A stretch of DNA of 18,874 bases. It comes from Rhodocyclaceae bacterium UBA2271. GTDB lineage: Bacteria > Pseudomonadota > Gammaproteobacteria > Burkholderiales > Rhodocyclaceae. The notes under the pieces are model-generated. The model saw nothing but the letters and a program-made list of their open reading frames with translations. It did no database searches and was not told where the DNA came from. A program made the translations under genes and the position numbers. The stretch spans positions 1-18,874 of the forward strand of contig DDXB01000007.1 of assembly GCA_002347405.1 (NCBI GenBank), written 5' to 3'. Positions 1 to 8,715 of the stretch are shown one piece after another. Within the stretch, counting starts at the first letter, position 1. Every line of letters starts with the position of its first letter.

Positions 1-112
1 GCATGTCGAGCAGCAGCTTGTGCGCAAAAGCCTTGTCCCATGGCACCGGGCCGGCGGGCGGGGGCGGGGGGCGATGGTCGATCTTCTTGCTGACGGGCGT
101 TCGCTTGGTCAT
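1..112 (-). CDS. hypothetical proline-rich protein, N-terminal part only
   Basis: The first 37 codons are visible before the window ends. The N-terminus is basic (MTKRTPVSKKIDH), followed by a proline stretch (RPPPPPAGPVPW) and then DKAFAHKLLLDM, which could begin a helix. The start codon lies one base past the acetyl-CoA synthetase stop (TGA-A-ATG on the minus strand), so the two genes are probably translated in series from one mRNA. No strong ribosome-binding site precedes the ATG, which fits coupling to the upstream gene. I do not recognise the family, and too little is visible to assign a function. The coding call rests on the in-frame start, the absence of stops and the tight spacing. 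Confidence 0.55.
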   Translation of the reverse strand, partial: MTKRTPVSKKIDHRPPPPPAGPVPWDKAFAHKLLLDM

Positions 113-113
113 T

Positions 114-1889
<1,776 letters not shown>

Positions 1890-2268
1890 TTGCAACCCCC
1901 TTTGCATCCAATATAGCCTGCCGGCGGCTGAAGGGAAGGCAGAGTTGTCCGGGTTGTCAAAGACGGCGCAGCCTCTTCGGGCCGCTTCCGGCCTGACGGC
2001 CTCCCTGCTGGCGGGACGAAGTGCCTCGCATGGGGTACGGCGCTAACCGTTGCTGAATGATCAGCGGCGCACATATGTCTTTCGGATAAGATCGGCAAAA
2101 TTGTCGGGCTGATGGTTTGGCAAATGGCTATCATCTTGTGTCTGATTCACTGAATATGACGCAGGAGCGGAAGGCTTGAAAAAGTATGCCGTGCCGGAAA
2201 ACGAAAGCGCGGCGGTGCCTGCCCGATCCGCTCTCGTCTGAACAGATGATGTAACTACGTCACCCTTC
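1890..2268. other. divergent intergenic region, no gene seen
   Basis: About 380 bases separate the acsA and kinase starts. Short open frames here have no family resemblance and no good ribosome-binding site. A small dyad, GCTGA-ATGA-TCAGC, lies at 2052-2065 and extends with wobble pairs to about 2048-2069. A TATATT sequence at 1908-1913 (minus strand) is placed like a -10 element for acsA, but I see no well-spaced -35. A 12-base match to the dispersed repeat of this window (GCTGGCGGGACG) lies at 2007-2018. The region should hold promoters for both genes, but none can be named with confidence. Confidence 0.4.
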
Positions 2269-5160
2269 ATGAAAGACATTGCGCTCACTTCCCTGCTATT
2301 CAATGCGGCCCTGCTGTTGGCCCTCGTGCAGATTCTGGATCTGGTGGAGGCGCGTCGCCCGGCCGACTGGCTGGCCCGGCGACCCTGGTTTCGGGGGGTG
2401 ATTCTCGGTGCCATCGGCATCGGCATCATGCTGGCGCCGATTGCCGTGCTGGAAGGCATTCTCTTCGATGTGCGCACGGTGCTGCTGACCATTGCGGGCC
2501 TGTTCTTCGGTGTGCTGCCCACCGTCATTGCGATGGCGATGATGGCTGCGTATCGTCTGGTCATTGGCGGGATCGGGGTCTGGTCCGGGACCGCGCTGAT
2601 TGTGTTGTCCGGCCTGTACGGGCTGGCCTGGCGATATTGGCGCCCGCCGGTGCTGGAAACCATCAGCTGGAAATATCTCTACGGGTTCGGGTTGCTGGGG
2701 CACTCGATCATGGCCGTGATGGTGTGGTTCTCCCTGCCGACCGACGTCGCGCCCCAGGTGGCCGGCCTCATTACCCTGCCGGTCATGCTCATCCATCCGT
2801 TGCTGACGGTCGCGCTGGGCCTGCTGCTTTCCGACCGCCTGGCGCGGCGGCAGGCCGAGCGGGTACAGCAGGAGAGCGAGGCCAAGCTCAGCGCGATCAT
2901 CGAAGCGTCGCCGGTGGCGATGGCGGTGAGCGACGAGCACCAGAACGTCACTTTCCTGAACCGGAAATTCATTGAAACATTCGGCTACACGCCCGCCGAC
3001 ATTCCGACGCTGGCGGAGTGGTGGCAACACGCCTATCCCGACCCCGACTATCGAAAACAGGTTGCGGCAAGGTGGCGTTCAGGACTGGAGTCGGCGCGGC
3101 AGGCAGGGATTGAACCAGTGCCCTTTGAATTCAATGTCACCGCCAAGGATGGTCGCGAACATCTGATCCACTTCAATCTCACCCCGATGGGGACAGCCAC
3201 CCTGGTGACGATTTCCGACCTCACCGAGCGCAAACAGGCCGATGAGAAAATCCGCGAACTGCACGAAGCCCTGCGCGGACATGTCACCGATCTCGAGCGG
3301 CGCGTGGCCGAGCGCACCCGGCAACTGGAGGCCGCCCGGCTGCAGGCCGAGGCGGCCAGCGCGGCCAAGAGCAGCTTCCTCGCCAACATGAGTCACGAGA
3401 TCCGCACGCCGATGAACGCCATTCTCGGGCTCACCTATCTGCTGCTGCATGCCGATCCGCGCCCGGAGCAGCGCGACAAGCTGGCGCGCATCGACATTTC
3501 CTCGCGGCACCTGCTGGCGATCATCAGCGACATTCTCGACCTGGCCAAGATCGAGTCCGGCAAGTTGCAGATCGAGCGGGCGGACTTCCACCTGGCCGGC
3601 CTGCTCGACAATGTGCGTTCGCTCATCCACGACTCGGCGCAAGCCAAGGGGCTGGTCGTCAATGTGGGTACGGACGATGTACCGACGTGGCTGAACGGCG
3701 ATCCAACCCGGCTGCGGCAGGCATTGCTCAACTTCGCCGCGAATGCTGTCAAGTTTACCGAGCACGGCACCATCTGGTTGCGTGCCCGCCTGCTGGAGGA
3801 CAGCCCGGCAGGGCTCTTGGTGCGCTTTGAAGTTCAGGATACCGGCATCGGTATCCCGGCGGACCAGTTGGCGCGGCTTTTTCAGCCCTTCGAGCAGGCT
3901 GACGCCTCGACGACTCGCAAATACGGCGGGACCGGCCTGGGCCTCGCCATCACGCGGCGCCTCGCCGAACTGATGGACGGCGCGGTCGGTGTCGACAGCA
4001 CGCCGGGGCAGGGCAGTACTTTCTGGCTTAACATCCGGCTCGATCATGGCCGTGGCATCGCGTCTTTGCCTGTTGCGGATGAGGAAGTTTTCGCCGATCC
4101 CGCCGCCATTCTGCAAACTTATAAAGGCGTCCGCATCCTGCTGGTGGAGGATGACCAGATCAACCGCGAAATTGGCCGCGAATTGCTGCGTGGCGGCGGC
4201 TTTGCCGCGGATGTGGCGGAAGATGGCCGTGCGGCACTGGCGCTGGCGGGGGAAGTTGCCTATGACCTGATCCTGATGGACGTCCAGATGCCGGTGATGG
4301 ATGGTTTCGAGGCGACGCGGGCGATTCGCGCCCTGCCGGCTTACCGCAACACCCCCATCCTGGCGATGACCGCCAACGTCTTCGAAGAGGATCGCCGCGC
4401 CTGCCTGGCCGCTGGCATGAACGATTTCGTCGGCAAGCCGATCGAACCCGCCGATTTTTACGCCGCCCTGCTGAAGTGGCTGCCGCCGGAACTGGCGCAA
4501 GGCGGGACGACGGCCATGCCAGTGCCGGCTGATCAGTTGGCGCGGAGCCTGGCCAGGTTGCCGCAAGTGTTGACCGATAGTGGCGTCCTCGACGTGGTGC
4601 GCGGGCTGGCTAACTTGCGCGGCGATATGGTCACTTATACGCGGCTGCTGAGGCAGTTTGTCAAACGGCATGCCAGCGACGGACAATTTCTGCAGGAGGC
4701 GCTGGCCGCCGATCGCGTTGATGCAGCCCGCCAGCGGATGCATGCGCTCAAGGGTGCGGCCGGCACGCTCGGGGCGACCCGCCTGCAGACGGCCGCCGCC
4801 GCCCTGGAACGCGCCTTGCGCGCCAGCGACCCGGCCGGCCCGGCACCGGTGTTGCTGACGGATTTGCAGATGGAACTGGCTGCACTGGAGAATGTGCTCG
4901 CGCGCTTGCCCGATACCTCCGATGCATCCGGCACCGGGACGGCCGATCCCGAGCGTGCGCAGGCCGTGCTGGAACAATTGCAGCCCCTGCTGGCGACCGA
5001 CGACATGGCTTCGAACGACCTGTTCGAGAACCATCGGCCGCTCATCCTGGCGACGTTCGGCGCGGATGCGCTGCCCCTGGTGCGCCAGATGGCGAACTTC
5101 GACTACCCCGGCGCACTGCAAACGCTGCGGGCACTGCAGGGGCAGCCGCCGAAAAACTGA
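2269..5160 (+). CDS. hybrid sensor histidine kinase with 5TMR_LYT, PAS, receiver and Hpt domains
   Basis: Inner-membrane sensor with its own phosphorelay (963 residues). Residues 1-190 hold about six hydrophobic segments typical of the 5TMR_LYT sensor of LytS-like proteins. A PAS domain spans about 203-320 and a coiled coil 320-365. The HisKA box SFLANMSHEIRTPMN has phospho-acceptor H376. The ATPase domain shows an N-box around N492, G1 DTGIGIP (524-530) and G2 GGTGLGLA (553-560). The receiver has acidic E627-D628-D629, acceptor D671 (LILMDVQMP) and K723. The Hpt domain has H825 in MHALKGAAG. All phosphotransfer residues are present, so it should be active, passing phosphate H376 to D671 to H825 and on to an unknown regulator. 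No response regulator gene is adjacent. No in-frame ATG, GTG or TTG start lies between an upstream TGA at 2239 and this ATG, yet the ATG lacks a clear ribosome-binding site. The signal sensed is unknown. Confidence 0.93.
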   Translation: MKDIALTSLLFNAALLLALVQILDLVEARRPADWLARRPWFRGVILGAIGIGIMLAPIAVLEGILFDVRTVLLTIAGLFFGVLPTVIAMAMMAAYRLVIGGIGVWSGTALIVLSGLYGLAWRYWRPPVLETISWKYLYGFGLLGHSIMAVMVWFSLPTDVAPQVAGLITLPVMLIHPLLTVALGLLLSDRLARRQAERVQQESEAKLSAIIEASPVAMAVSDEHQNVTFLNRKFIETFGYTPADIPTLAEWWQHAYPDPDYRKQVAARWRSGLESARQAGIEPVPFEFNVTAKDGREHLIHFNLTPMGTATLVTISDLTERKQADEKIRELHEALRGHVTDLERRVAERTRQLEAARLQAEAASAAKSSFLANMSHEIRTPMNAILGLTYLLLHADPRPEQRDKLARIDISSRHLLAIISDILDLAKIESGKLQIERADFHLAGLLDNVRSLIHDSAQAKGLVVNVGTDDVPTWLNGDPTRLRQALLNFAANAVKFTEHGTIWLRARLLEDSPAGLLVRFEVQDTGIGIPADQLARLFQPFEQADASTTRKYGGTGLGLAITRRLAELMDGAVGVDSTPGQGSTFWLNIRLDHGRGIASLPVADEEVFADPAAILQTYKGVRILLVEDDQINREIGRELLRGGGFAADVAEDGRAALALAGEVAYDLILMDVQMPVMDGFEATRAIRALPAYRNTPILAMTANVFEEDRRACLAAGMNDFVGKPIEPADFYAALLKWLPPELAQGGTTAMPVPADQLARSLARLPQVLTDSGVLDVVRGLANLRGDMVTYTRLLRQFVKRHASDGQFLQEALAADRVDAARQRMHALKGAAGTLGATRLQTAAAALERALRASDPAGPAPVLLTDLQMELAALENVLARLPDTSDASGTGTADPERAQAVLEQLQPLLATDDMASNDLFENHRPLILATFGADALPLVRQMANFDYPGALQTLRALQGQPPKN

Positions 5161-5168
5161 CACGGCGC

Positions 5169-5195
5169 GGAAAGTCGGCGCTGGCGGGACGGCGC
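5169..5195 (+). repeat. dispersed 25-bp repeat, copy A (intergenic)
   Basis: This copy starts eight bases after the kinase stop and carries the core AAAGTCGGCGCTGGCG followed by GGACGGCGC. It is identical in its 25-bp core to copy C (10175-10202) and differs by one base from copy B (5439-5465). Here the core can fold: GGCGC (5177-5181) pairs with GCGCC (5192-5196), and GAAA (5170-5173) with TTTC (5197-5200) across a three-base bulge. That folding extension is absent in the other copies. It may act as a weak terminator or mRNA hairpin after the kinase gene. Confidence 0.75.
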
Positions 5196-5243
5196 CTTTC
5201 GACCTATCTTGTCGGTAGGCAAACATTTTCGGGAGGGGTGGAG

Positions 5244-5312
5244 ATGGCGCAATCCGCTCGAAGCTTTTTGCTGCCCGAGTTGCGGCGGCTGCTGGCAAAG
5301 GTGCGCAAATGA
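5244..5312 (+). CDS. 22-codon upstream ORF coupled to archease
   Basis: An ATG preceded by a strong ribosome-binding site (GGGAGGGG at 5231-5238) opens a 22-residue frame beginning MAQSARSFLL and ending LLAKVRK. Its TGA stop (5310-5312) overlaps the archease ATG (5309-5311) in the ATGA arrangement of translational coupling. The peptide is basic and leucine-rich, and could form one amphipathic helix. I know of no family it belongs to. It may be a leader peptide controlling translation of the archease-rtcB mRNA, a small functional protein, or a chance ORF. The ribosome-binding site is better than that of archease itself, which favours real translation. Confidence 0.45.
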   Translation: MAQSARSFLLPELRRLLAKVRK

Positions 5313-5734
5313 ATTCGGCAATCCAGTGGGAAACCTTTCCGCACGAGGCCGATATCGGCGTGCGCGGTGTCGGTTCAACAATGGCCGAGGCCTTCGCCGG
5401 CGTGGCCCTGGCCATGACATCGGCGATCTGCGATCCGGCAAAAGTCGGCGCTGGCGAGACGGCGCACATCGAATGCGCGGCGCCCGACGACGAGCAGTTG
5501 CTGGTCGACTGGCTGAATGCGCTGGTCTATGAGATGGCGACGCGGCGCATGCTGTTCGCGCGCTTTGATGTCGGCATCGAGAACCATCGCCTGGTCGCCA
5601 CGGCATGGGGCGAAGCGGTGGATGTGGCGCGGCACGAACCCGCGGCGGAGGTCAAGGGCGCAACGTTCTGCGAGCTGGCGGTGCGGCAGCAGGCGGACGG
5701 CCAGTGGCTCGCGCAATGCGTGGTGGATGTGTGA
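5309..5734 (+). CDS. archease, RtcB ligase cofactor protein
   Basis: Archease accelerates RtcB guanylylation and lets the RNA ligase act in multiple turnovers. The 141-residue length is normal for the family. Diagnostic segments are FPHEADIGVRG near the N-terminus (metal-site candidates H12 and D15), LLVDWLNALVYEM at about 64-76, the late VKGATFCEL segment, and the C-terminal QWLAQCVVDV with D140, the expected C-terminal acidic metal ligand. The ATG at 5309 has AAAGG seven bases upstream and overlaps the stop of the 22-codon ORF. The rtcB ATG follows after only seven bases. Codons 44-52 (AKVGAGETA) are encoded by copy B of the dispersed repeat, in a surface loop before the conserved central helix, with no evident change in length compared with archeases I remember. 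Confidence 0.92.
   Translation: MNSAIQWETFPHEADIGVRGVGSTMAEAFAGVALAMTSAICDPAKVGAGETAHIECAAPDDEQLLVDWLNALVYEMATRRMLFARFDVGIENHRLVATAWGEAVDVARHEPAAEVKGATFCELAVRQQADGQWLAQCVVDV
5439..5465 (+). repeat. dispersed 25-bp repeat, copy B (inside the archease gene)
   Basis: The core AAAGTCGGCGCTGGCG is followed by AGACGGCGC, one base different (G to A) from copies A and C. It is read in frame as K-V-G-A-G-E-T-A within archease residues 45-52. The G-to-A difference creates the glutamate codon. It lies 270 bases downstream of copy A in the same orientation. Confidence 0.75.
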
Positions 5735-5741
5735 GGACAAC

Positions 5742-7184
5742 ATGGACCTGAACAAACTGAGGCAACGCGGCGAATTCGAATGGGAACTGCCGGCGACGGG
5801 CCGCATGCGCGTGCCGGGGGTGATCTTCGCCTCGCGCGAACTTGTCCTGGCGATGGACGAGAAGGTGGCCGAGCAGGTGGCCAACGTCGCCGGCCTGCCG
5901 GGCATCGTCTCCGCCTCCTATGCGATGCCCGACGCCCACTGGGGCTACGGCTTTCCCATCGGCGGCGTCGCCGCCTTCGCTGCCGAAGACGGCGGCGTGG
6001 TCTCGGCCGGCGGCGTCGGCTTCGACATCTCCTGCGGGGTGCGCACCCTGCTGACGGGCCTCAAGCGCGCCGACATCGCGGCGCAGCAGGCACGGCTCGC
6101 CGACCTGCTGTATGCGCGCATTCCCGCCGGCGTCGGCAGCACCGGCGGCATCCGCCTCGATGCCGGCGGCATGGCGGCGATGCTTCAGGGCGGTGCGCGC
6201 TGGGCGGTGCGCGAGGGCTATGGATCAGAAGCCGACCTCGCGCACATCGAGGAGCATGGCTGCGTGGCCGGGGCCGATCCATCCGCCGTGTCCGAGCAGG
6301 CGAAGAAGCGCCAGCGCGACGAGATGGGCACGCTGGGCTCGGGCAACCACTACCTCGAAGTGCAGGAGGTGAGCGAGATCTTCGACGTGGCTGCCGCACA
6401 GGCCTACGGTCTCGCCGCCGGCGACGTGGTAGTGAGCATCCACTGCGGTTCGCGCGGACTCGGCCACCAGATCGGCACCGACTATCTGCGCGAGATGGTG
6501 GTGGCGGCGCCGGCGGCGGGCATCGCGCTGCCCGACCGCGAACTGGCCTGCGCCCCCATCCAGTCGGCGCTGGGCCAACGCTATCTCGGCGCCATGCGCG
6601 CCGGCATCAACTGCGCGCTGGCCAACCGGCAGATCCTCACCCATCTCGCGCGGCAGGCTTTCGCCGCGGTCTTCCCCGGCGTCCATCTTCCCCTCCTTTA
6701 CGATGTCTCGCACAACACCTGCAAGGAAGAGACGCACACGGTCGACGGCCACCAGCGGCGGCTGTTCGTGCATCGCAAGGGCGCCACGCGGGCCTTCGGG
6801 CCCGGGCATCGCGAACTGCCGCCGGAATACGTTCGGGTCGGGCAGCCGGTGCTGGTCGGCGGCAGCATGGGCACTGCATCGTGGATACTCGCCGGCGGCG
6901 CCGCAGCGGGAAGCAATGCGGAGGAGCGCGCCTTCGGCTCCGCCTGCCACGGCGCGGGGCGCGCCATGAGCCGCCACGAAGCCACGCGCCGCTGGCAGGG
7001 CCGCGCGCTGATCGACGAACTGGCAGCGCGCGGCATCCTGATCCGCAGCCCGAGTCCCCGCGGCGTCGCCGAGGAAGCGCCGCTCGCCTACAAGGACGTC
7101 GGCGCGGTGGTCGATGCCTCCGACCGCGCCGGGCTGGCCCGCAAGGTCGCTCGCCTCGCGCCGCTGGTCTGCATCAAGGGTTGA
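5742..7184 (+). CDS. rtcB: RNA-splicing ligase RtcB (tRNA/RNA repair ligase)
   Basis: GTP- and Mn2+-dependent ligase that joins RNA 2',3'-cyclic phosphate or 3'-phosphate ends to 5'-OH ends. The 480-residue product carries the family's signature positions: GGVGFDISCGVR with D95 and C98, LGSGNHYLEVQ with H203, VSIHCGSRGLGH with H234, DVSHNTCK with H324, and the guanylylated histidine H403 in ACHGAGRAMSR. These match the metal and nucleophile positions known from Pyrococcus RtcB almost residue for residue, so an active enzyme is expected. The ATG at 5742 has a GAGGA site overlapping the archease stop, so the two are co-translated. No RtcR-type regulator gene and no convincing sigma-54 promoter were seen nearby. 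The preceding gene is the kinase, which may provide read-through transcription. Confidence 0.96.
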   Translation: MDLNKLRQRGEFEWELPATGRMRVPGVIFASRELVLAMDEKVAEQVANVAGLPGIVSASYAMPDAHWGYGFPIGGVAAFAAEDGGVVSAGGVGFDISCGVRTLLTGLKRADIAAQQARLADLLYARIPAGVGSTGGIRLDAGGMAAMLQGGARWAVREGYGSEADLAHIEEHGCVAGADPSAVSEQAKKRQRDEMGTLGSGNHYLEVQEVSEIFDVAAAQAYGLAAGDVVVSIHCGSRGLGHQIGTDYLREMVVAAPAAGIALPDRELACAPIQSALGQRYLGAMRAGINCALANRQILTHLARQAFAAVFPGVHLPLLYDVSHNTCKEETHTVDGHQRRLFVHRKGATRAFGPGHRELPPEYVRVGQPVLVGGSMGTASWILAGGAAAGSNAEERAFGSACHGAGRAMSRHEATRRWQGRALIDELAARGILIRSPSPRGVAEEAPLAYKDVGAVVDASDRAGLARKVARLAPLVCIKG

Positions 7185-7194
7185 ATGGTTTATT

Positions 7195-7550
7195 CATGCC
7201 GACGCAGGGCTGATTCTCGGCGTCATCTGGGGCTTGTGGCACTTTCCGGCATTCTTGTTGAGCGGCACTCCGCAAAGCGCGTGGTCGTTCGCCCCGTTTT
7301 TGTCGGCTCGGTCGCCGTCAGCGTGATCGTGACGCAATTATTCAACGCCTCGCGCGGCAGCATCCTGCTCCCTGCGTTGTTTCATTTTCAGCTTGTCAGT
7401 CCCATCTGGCCGGACGCACAGCCTTACGACACGCTATTTCTTGTCGCTGCGGCGCTTCTTGTTGTCTGGTCCAATCGGGAGACTATACTCAAAAAGAAAT
7501 GGGGCGTGACGGAGGTCATTCCCCCAGTCGCCTTGACGACCCGACCATGA
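7195..7550 (+). pseudogene. CPBP/CAAX-type intramembrane protease remnant, truncated and frameshifted
   Basis: Immediately after rtcB one frame reads GLILGVIWGLWHFPAF, the second conserved motif (W..WH) of CPBP-family membrane proteases. That frame breaks off, and the continuation FVGSVAVSVIVTQLFNASRG then SILLPALFHF (third motif, Asn/His) appears in the next frame. The switch falls at a run of five T (7297-7301); one extra T would join the two halves as ...FAPFFVGSV... . The 5' part encoding the EExxxR catalytic motif and the first membrane helices is absent, so the gene is a remnant and not merely a frameshifted gene. An ATG at 7185 opens a 121-codon frame ending at 7550, but its first ~38 codons are out of the family frame and look meaningless. 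Family assignment is from motif memory. Confidence 0.7.
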
Positions 7551-7553
7551 AAG

Positions 7554-7566
7554 CCAACGTTGTTGG
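7554..7566. promoter_or_regulatory. small dyad upstream of the nitroreductase gene
   Basis: CCAAC-GTT-GTTGG is a perfect 5-bp inverted repeat with a 3-base centre, 24 bases before the GTG start of the nitroreductase. It could be an operator or simply part of the decayed region. No matching promoter elements were identified. Confidence 0.25.
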
Positions 7567-7590
7567 TCATCCTTAATAAGGCATCGAGCC

Positions 7591-8697
7591 GTGGTTACGC
7601 GTAGAGAGTTTTCACTTTCCGCACTCGCCTCCGTTGCAGGACTTGCGAGCTTGTCGTCGTGCTCATCCGGAACAGGTGCCATGAATTACGAAGCGGCAGT
7701 GCAAGACACCTGGCGCCACAGCAAGGGCGAAGCTGGCGAAAAGTCCGCGCTCCTGCGCGAACTGGTGCGTTATGCGACTTTGGCGCCGTCGAGCCACAAC
7801 ACCCAATGCTGGAAATTTCGCATCGAAGAGGCTGCTGTCTCGATACTGCCGGATCTTGCCCGCAGATGTCCGGCGGTCGATCCGGATGACCACCACCTCT
7901 TCGTTTCGCTCGGCTGCGCCGCCGAAAACCTGATTCAAGCCGCATTGGCGCATGGTCTGATGGGACATGCCGGCTTCGATGCCACCGGCGGTAACGCCCT
8001 GCGCGTATCGCTGGAGCGGACGCGCGCGGTCGCTTCCAACCTGTTTCAGGCCATACCCGAACGACAAACCACCCGGGGCGAATACGACGGAAAGCCGCTC
8101 TCGCGGCAGGAACTTGAACTGCTTGAGAAGGCCGGCAGCGGAAACGGCGTTCGCTTGATCTTCCTTACCGAGCGAGTTGCCATGGAGAACGTGCTGGAGT
8201 ATGTCGTTCAAGGCAATACAACCCAGATGAACGATCGTGCTTTCGTCGAGGAACTGAAGACGTGGATTCGTTTCAGTGGTGACGAGGCAGTTCGAACCGG
8301 GGATGGGCTCTACTCGGCATCTTCAGGCAATCCTTCTTTGCCCCCGTGGTTGGGCAACCTGCTATTTGACTTTTTCTTCACACCCAAGAACGAGAACGAC
8401 AAATACGCGAAACACGTGCGAAGTTCAGCGGGAATCGCGGTCTTCGTCGCCGCTCAAGCCAGCCCTGTCCGGTGGCTCGAAGTGGGACGCAGCTACGAGC
8501 GCTTCGCGCTCCAGTCGGCGGCATTGGGGATTCGCAACGCGTTTCTCAACCAACCGGTTGAGGTGCCGGCATTGCGGCCGCAGTTTGCGTCGTTCCTCGG
8601 TATTGGCGAGCGCAGACCGGATCTGGTGGTTCGCTTCGGTCGCGGCCCGAAACTGCCGGCCTCCCTGCGCCGCCCGCTGCAGGCCGTGCTGGTTTGA
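7591..8697 (+). CDS. Acg-like nitroreductase-fold protein with Tat/lipoprotein signal
   Basis: Predicted FMN-binding protein of the Acg branch of the nitroreductase superfamily, 368 residues. The N-terminus MVTRREFSLSALASVAGL carries a twin-arginine motif (R4-R5, TRREFSL), a short hydrophobic stretch and a lipobox LSSC with C24, so it is probably exported folded with its flavin and lipid-anchored in the periplasm. The flavin-site motif YATLAPSSHNTQCWKF lies at 61-76, a TTRGEYDG segment at 160-167, and the family's C-terminal features GRSYERFALQSAALGI (299-314) and LGIGERRPDLVVRFGRG follow. The GTG start at 7591 is chosen because the export signal depends on it; the ribosome-binding site (AAGG, rather distant) is weak. 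It is probably co-transcribed with the membrane protein 18 bases downstream. Its natural substrate is unknown. Confidence 0.8.
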   Translation: MVTRREFSLSALASVAGLASLSSCSSGTGAMNYEAAVQDTWRHSKGEAGEKSALLRELVRYATLAPSSHNTQCWKFRIEEAAVSILPDLARRCPAVDPDDHHLFVSLGCAAENLIQAALAHGLMGHAGFDATGGNALRVSLERTRAVASNLFQAIPERQTTRGEYDGKPLSRQELELLEKAGSGNGVRLIFLTERVAMENVLEYVVQGNTTQMNDRAFVEELKTWIRFSGDEAVRTGDGLYSASSGNPSLPPWLGNLLFDFFFTPKNENDKYAKHVRSSAGIAVFVAAQASPVRWLEVGRSYERFALQSAALGIRNAFLNQPVEVPALRPQFASFLGIGERRPDLVVRFGRGPKLPASLRRPLQAVLV

Positions 8698-8715
8698 TGC
8701 GACGTCGGTCATCGA

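Noticed and set aside
4499..4513. GGCGGGACGACGGC inside the kinase gene as another repeat copy
   Set aside because: It shares only a short GC-rich stretch with the repeat and diverges on both sides, which chance explains.
5293..5308. TGGCAAAGGTGCGCA as a sigma-54 promoter for archease-rtcB
   Set aside because: The GG and GC elements are one base too close, and it would place the start inside the archease coding region.
3079..5469. 796-codon open frame on the minus strand opposite the kinase
   Set aside because: It is antisense to a gene with all kinase motifs, spans two genes and an intergenic gap, and shows no recognisable domain.
5780..7213. 477-codon frame overlapping rtcB on the same strand
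   Set aside because: Arginine-rich out-of-frame reading of rtcB, which itself has every catalytic residue.
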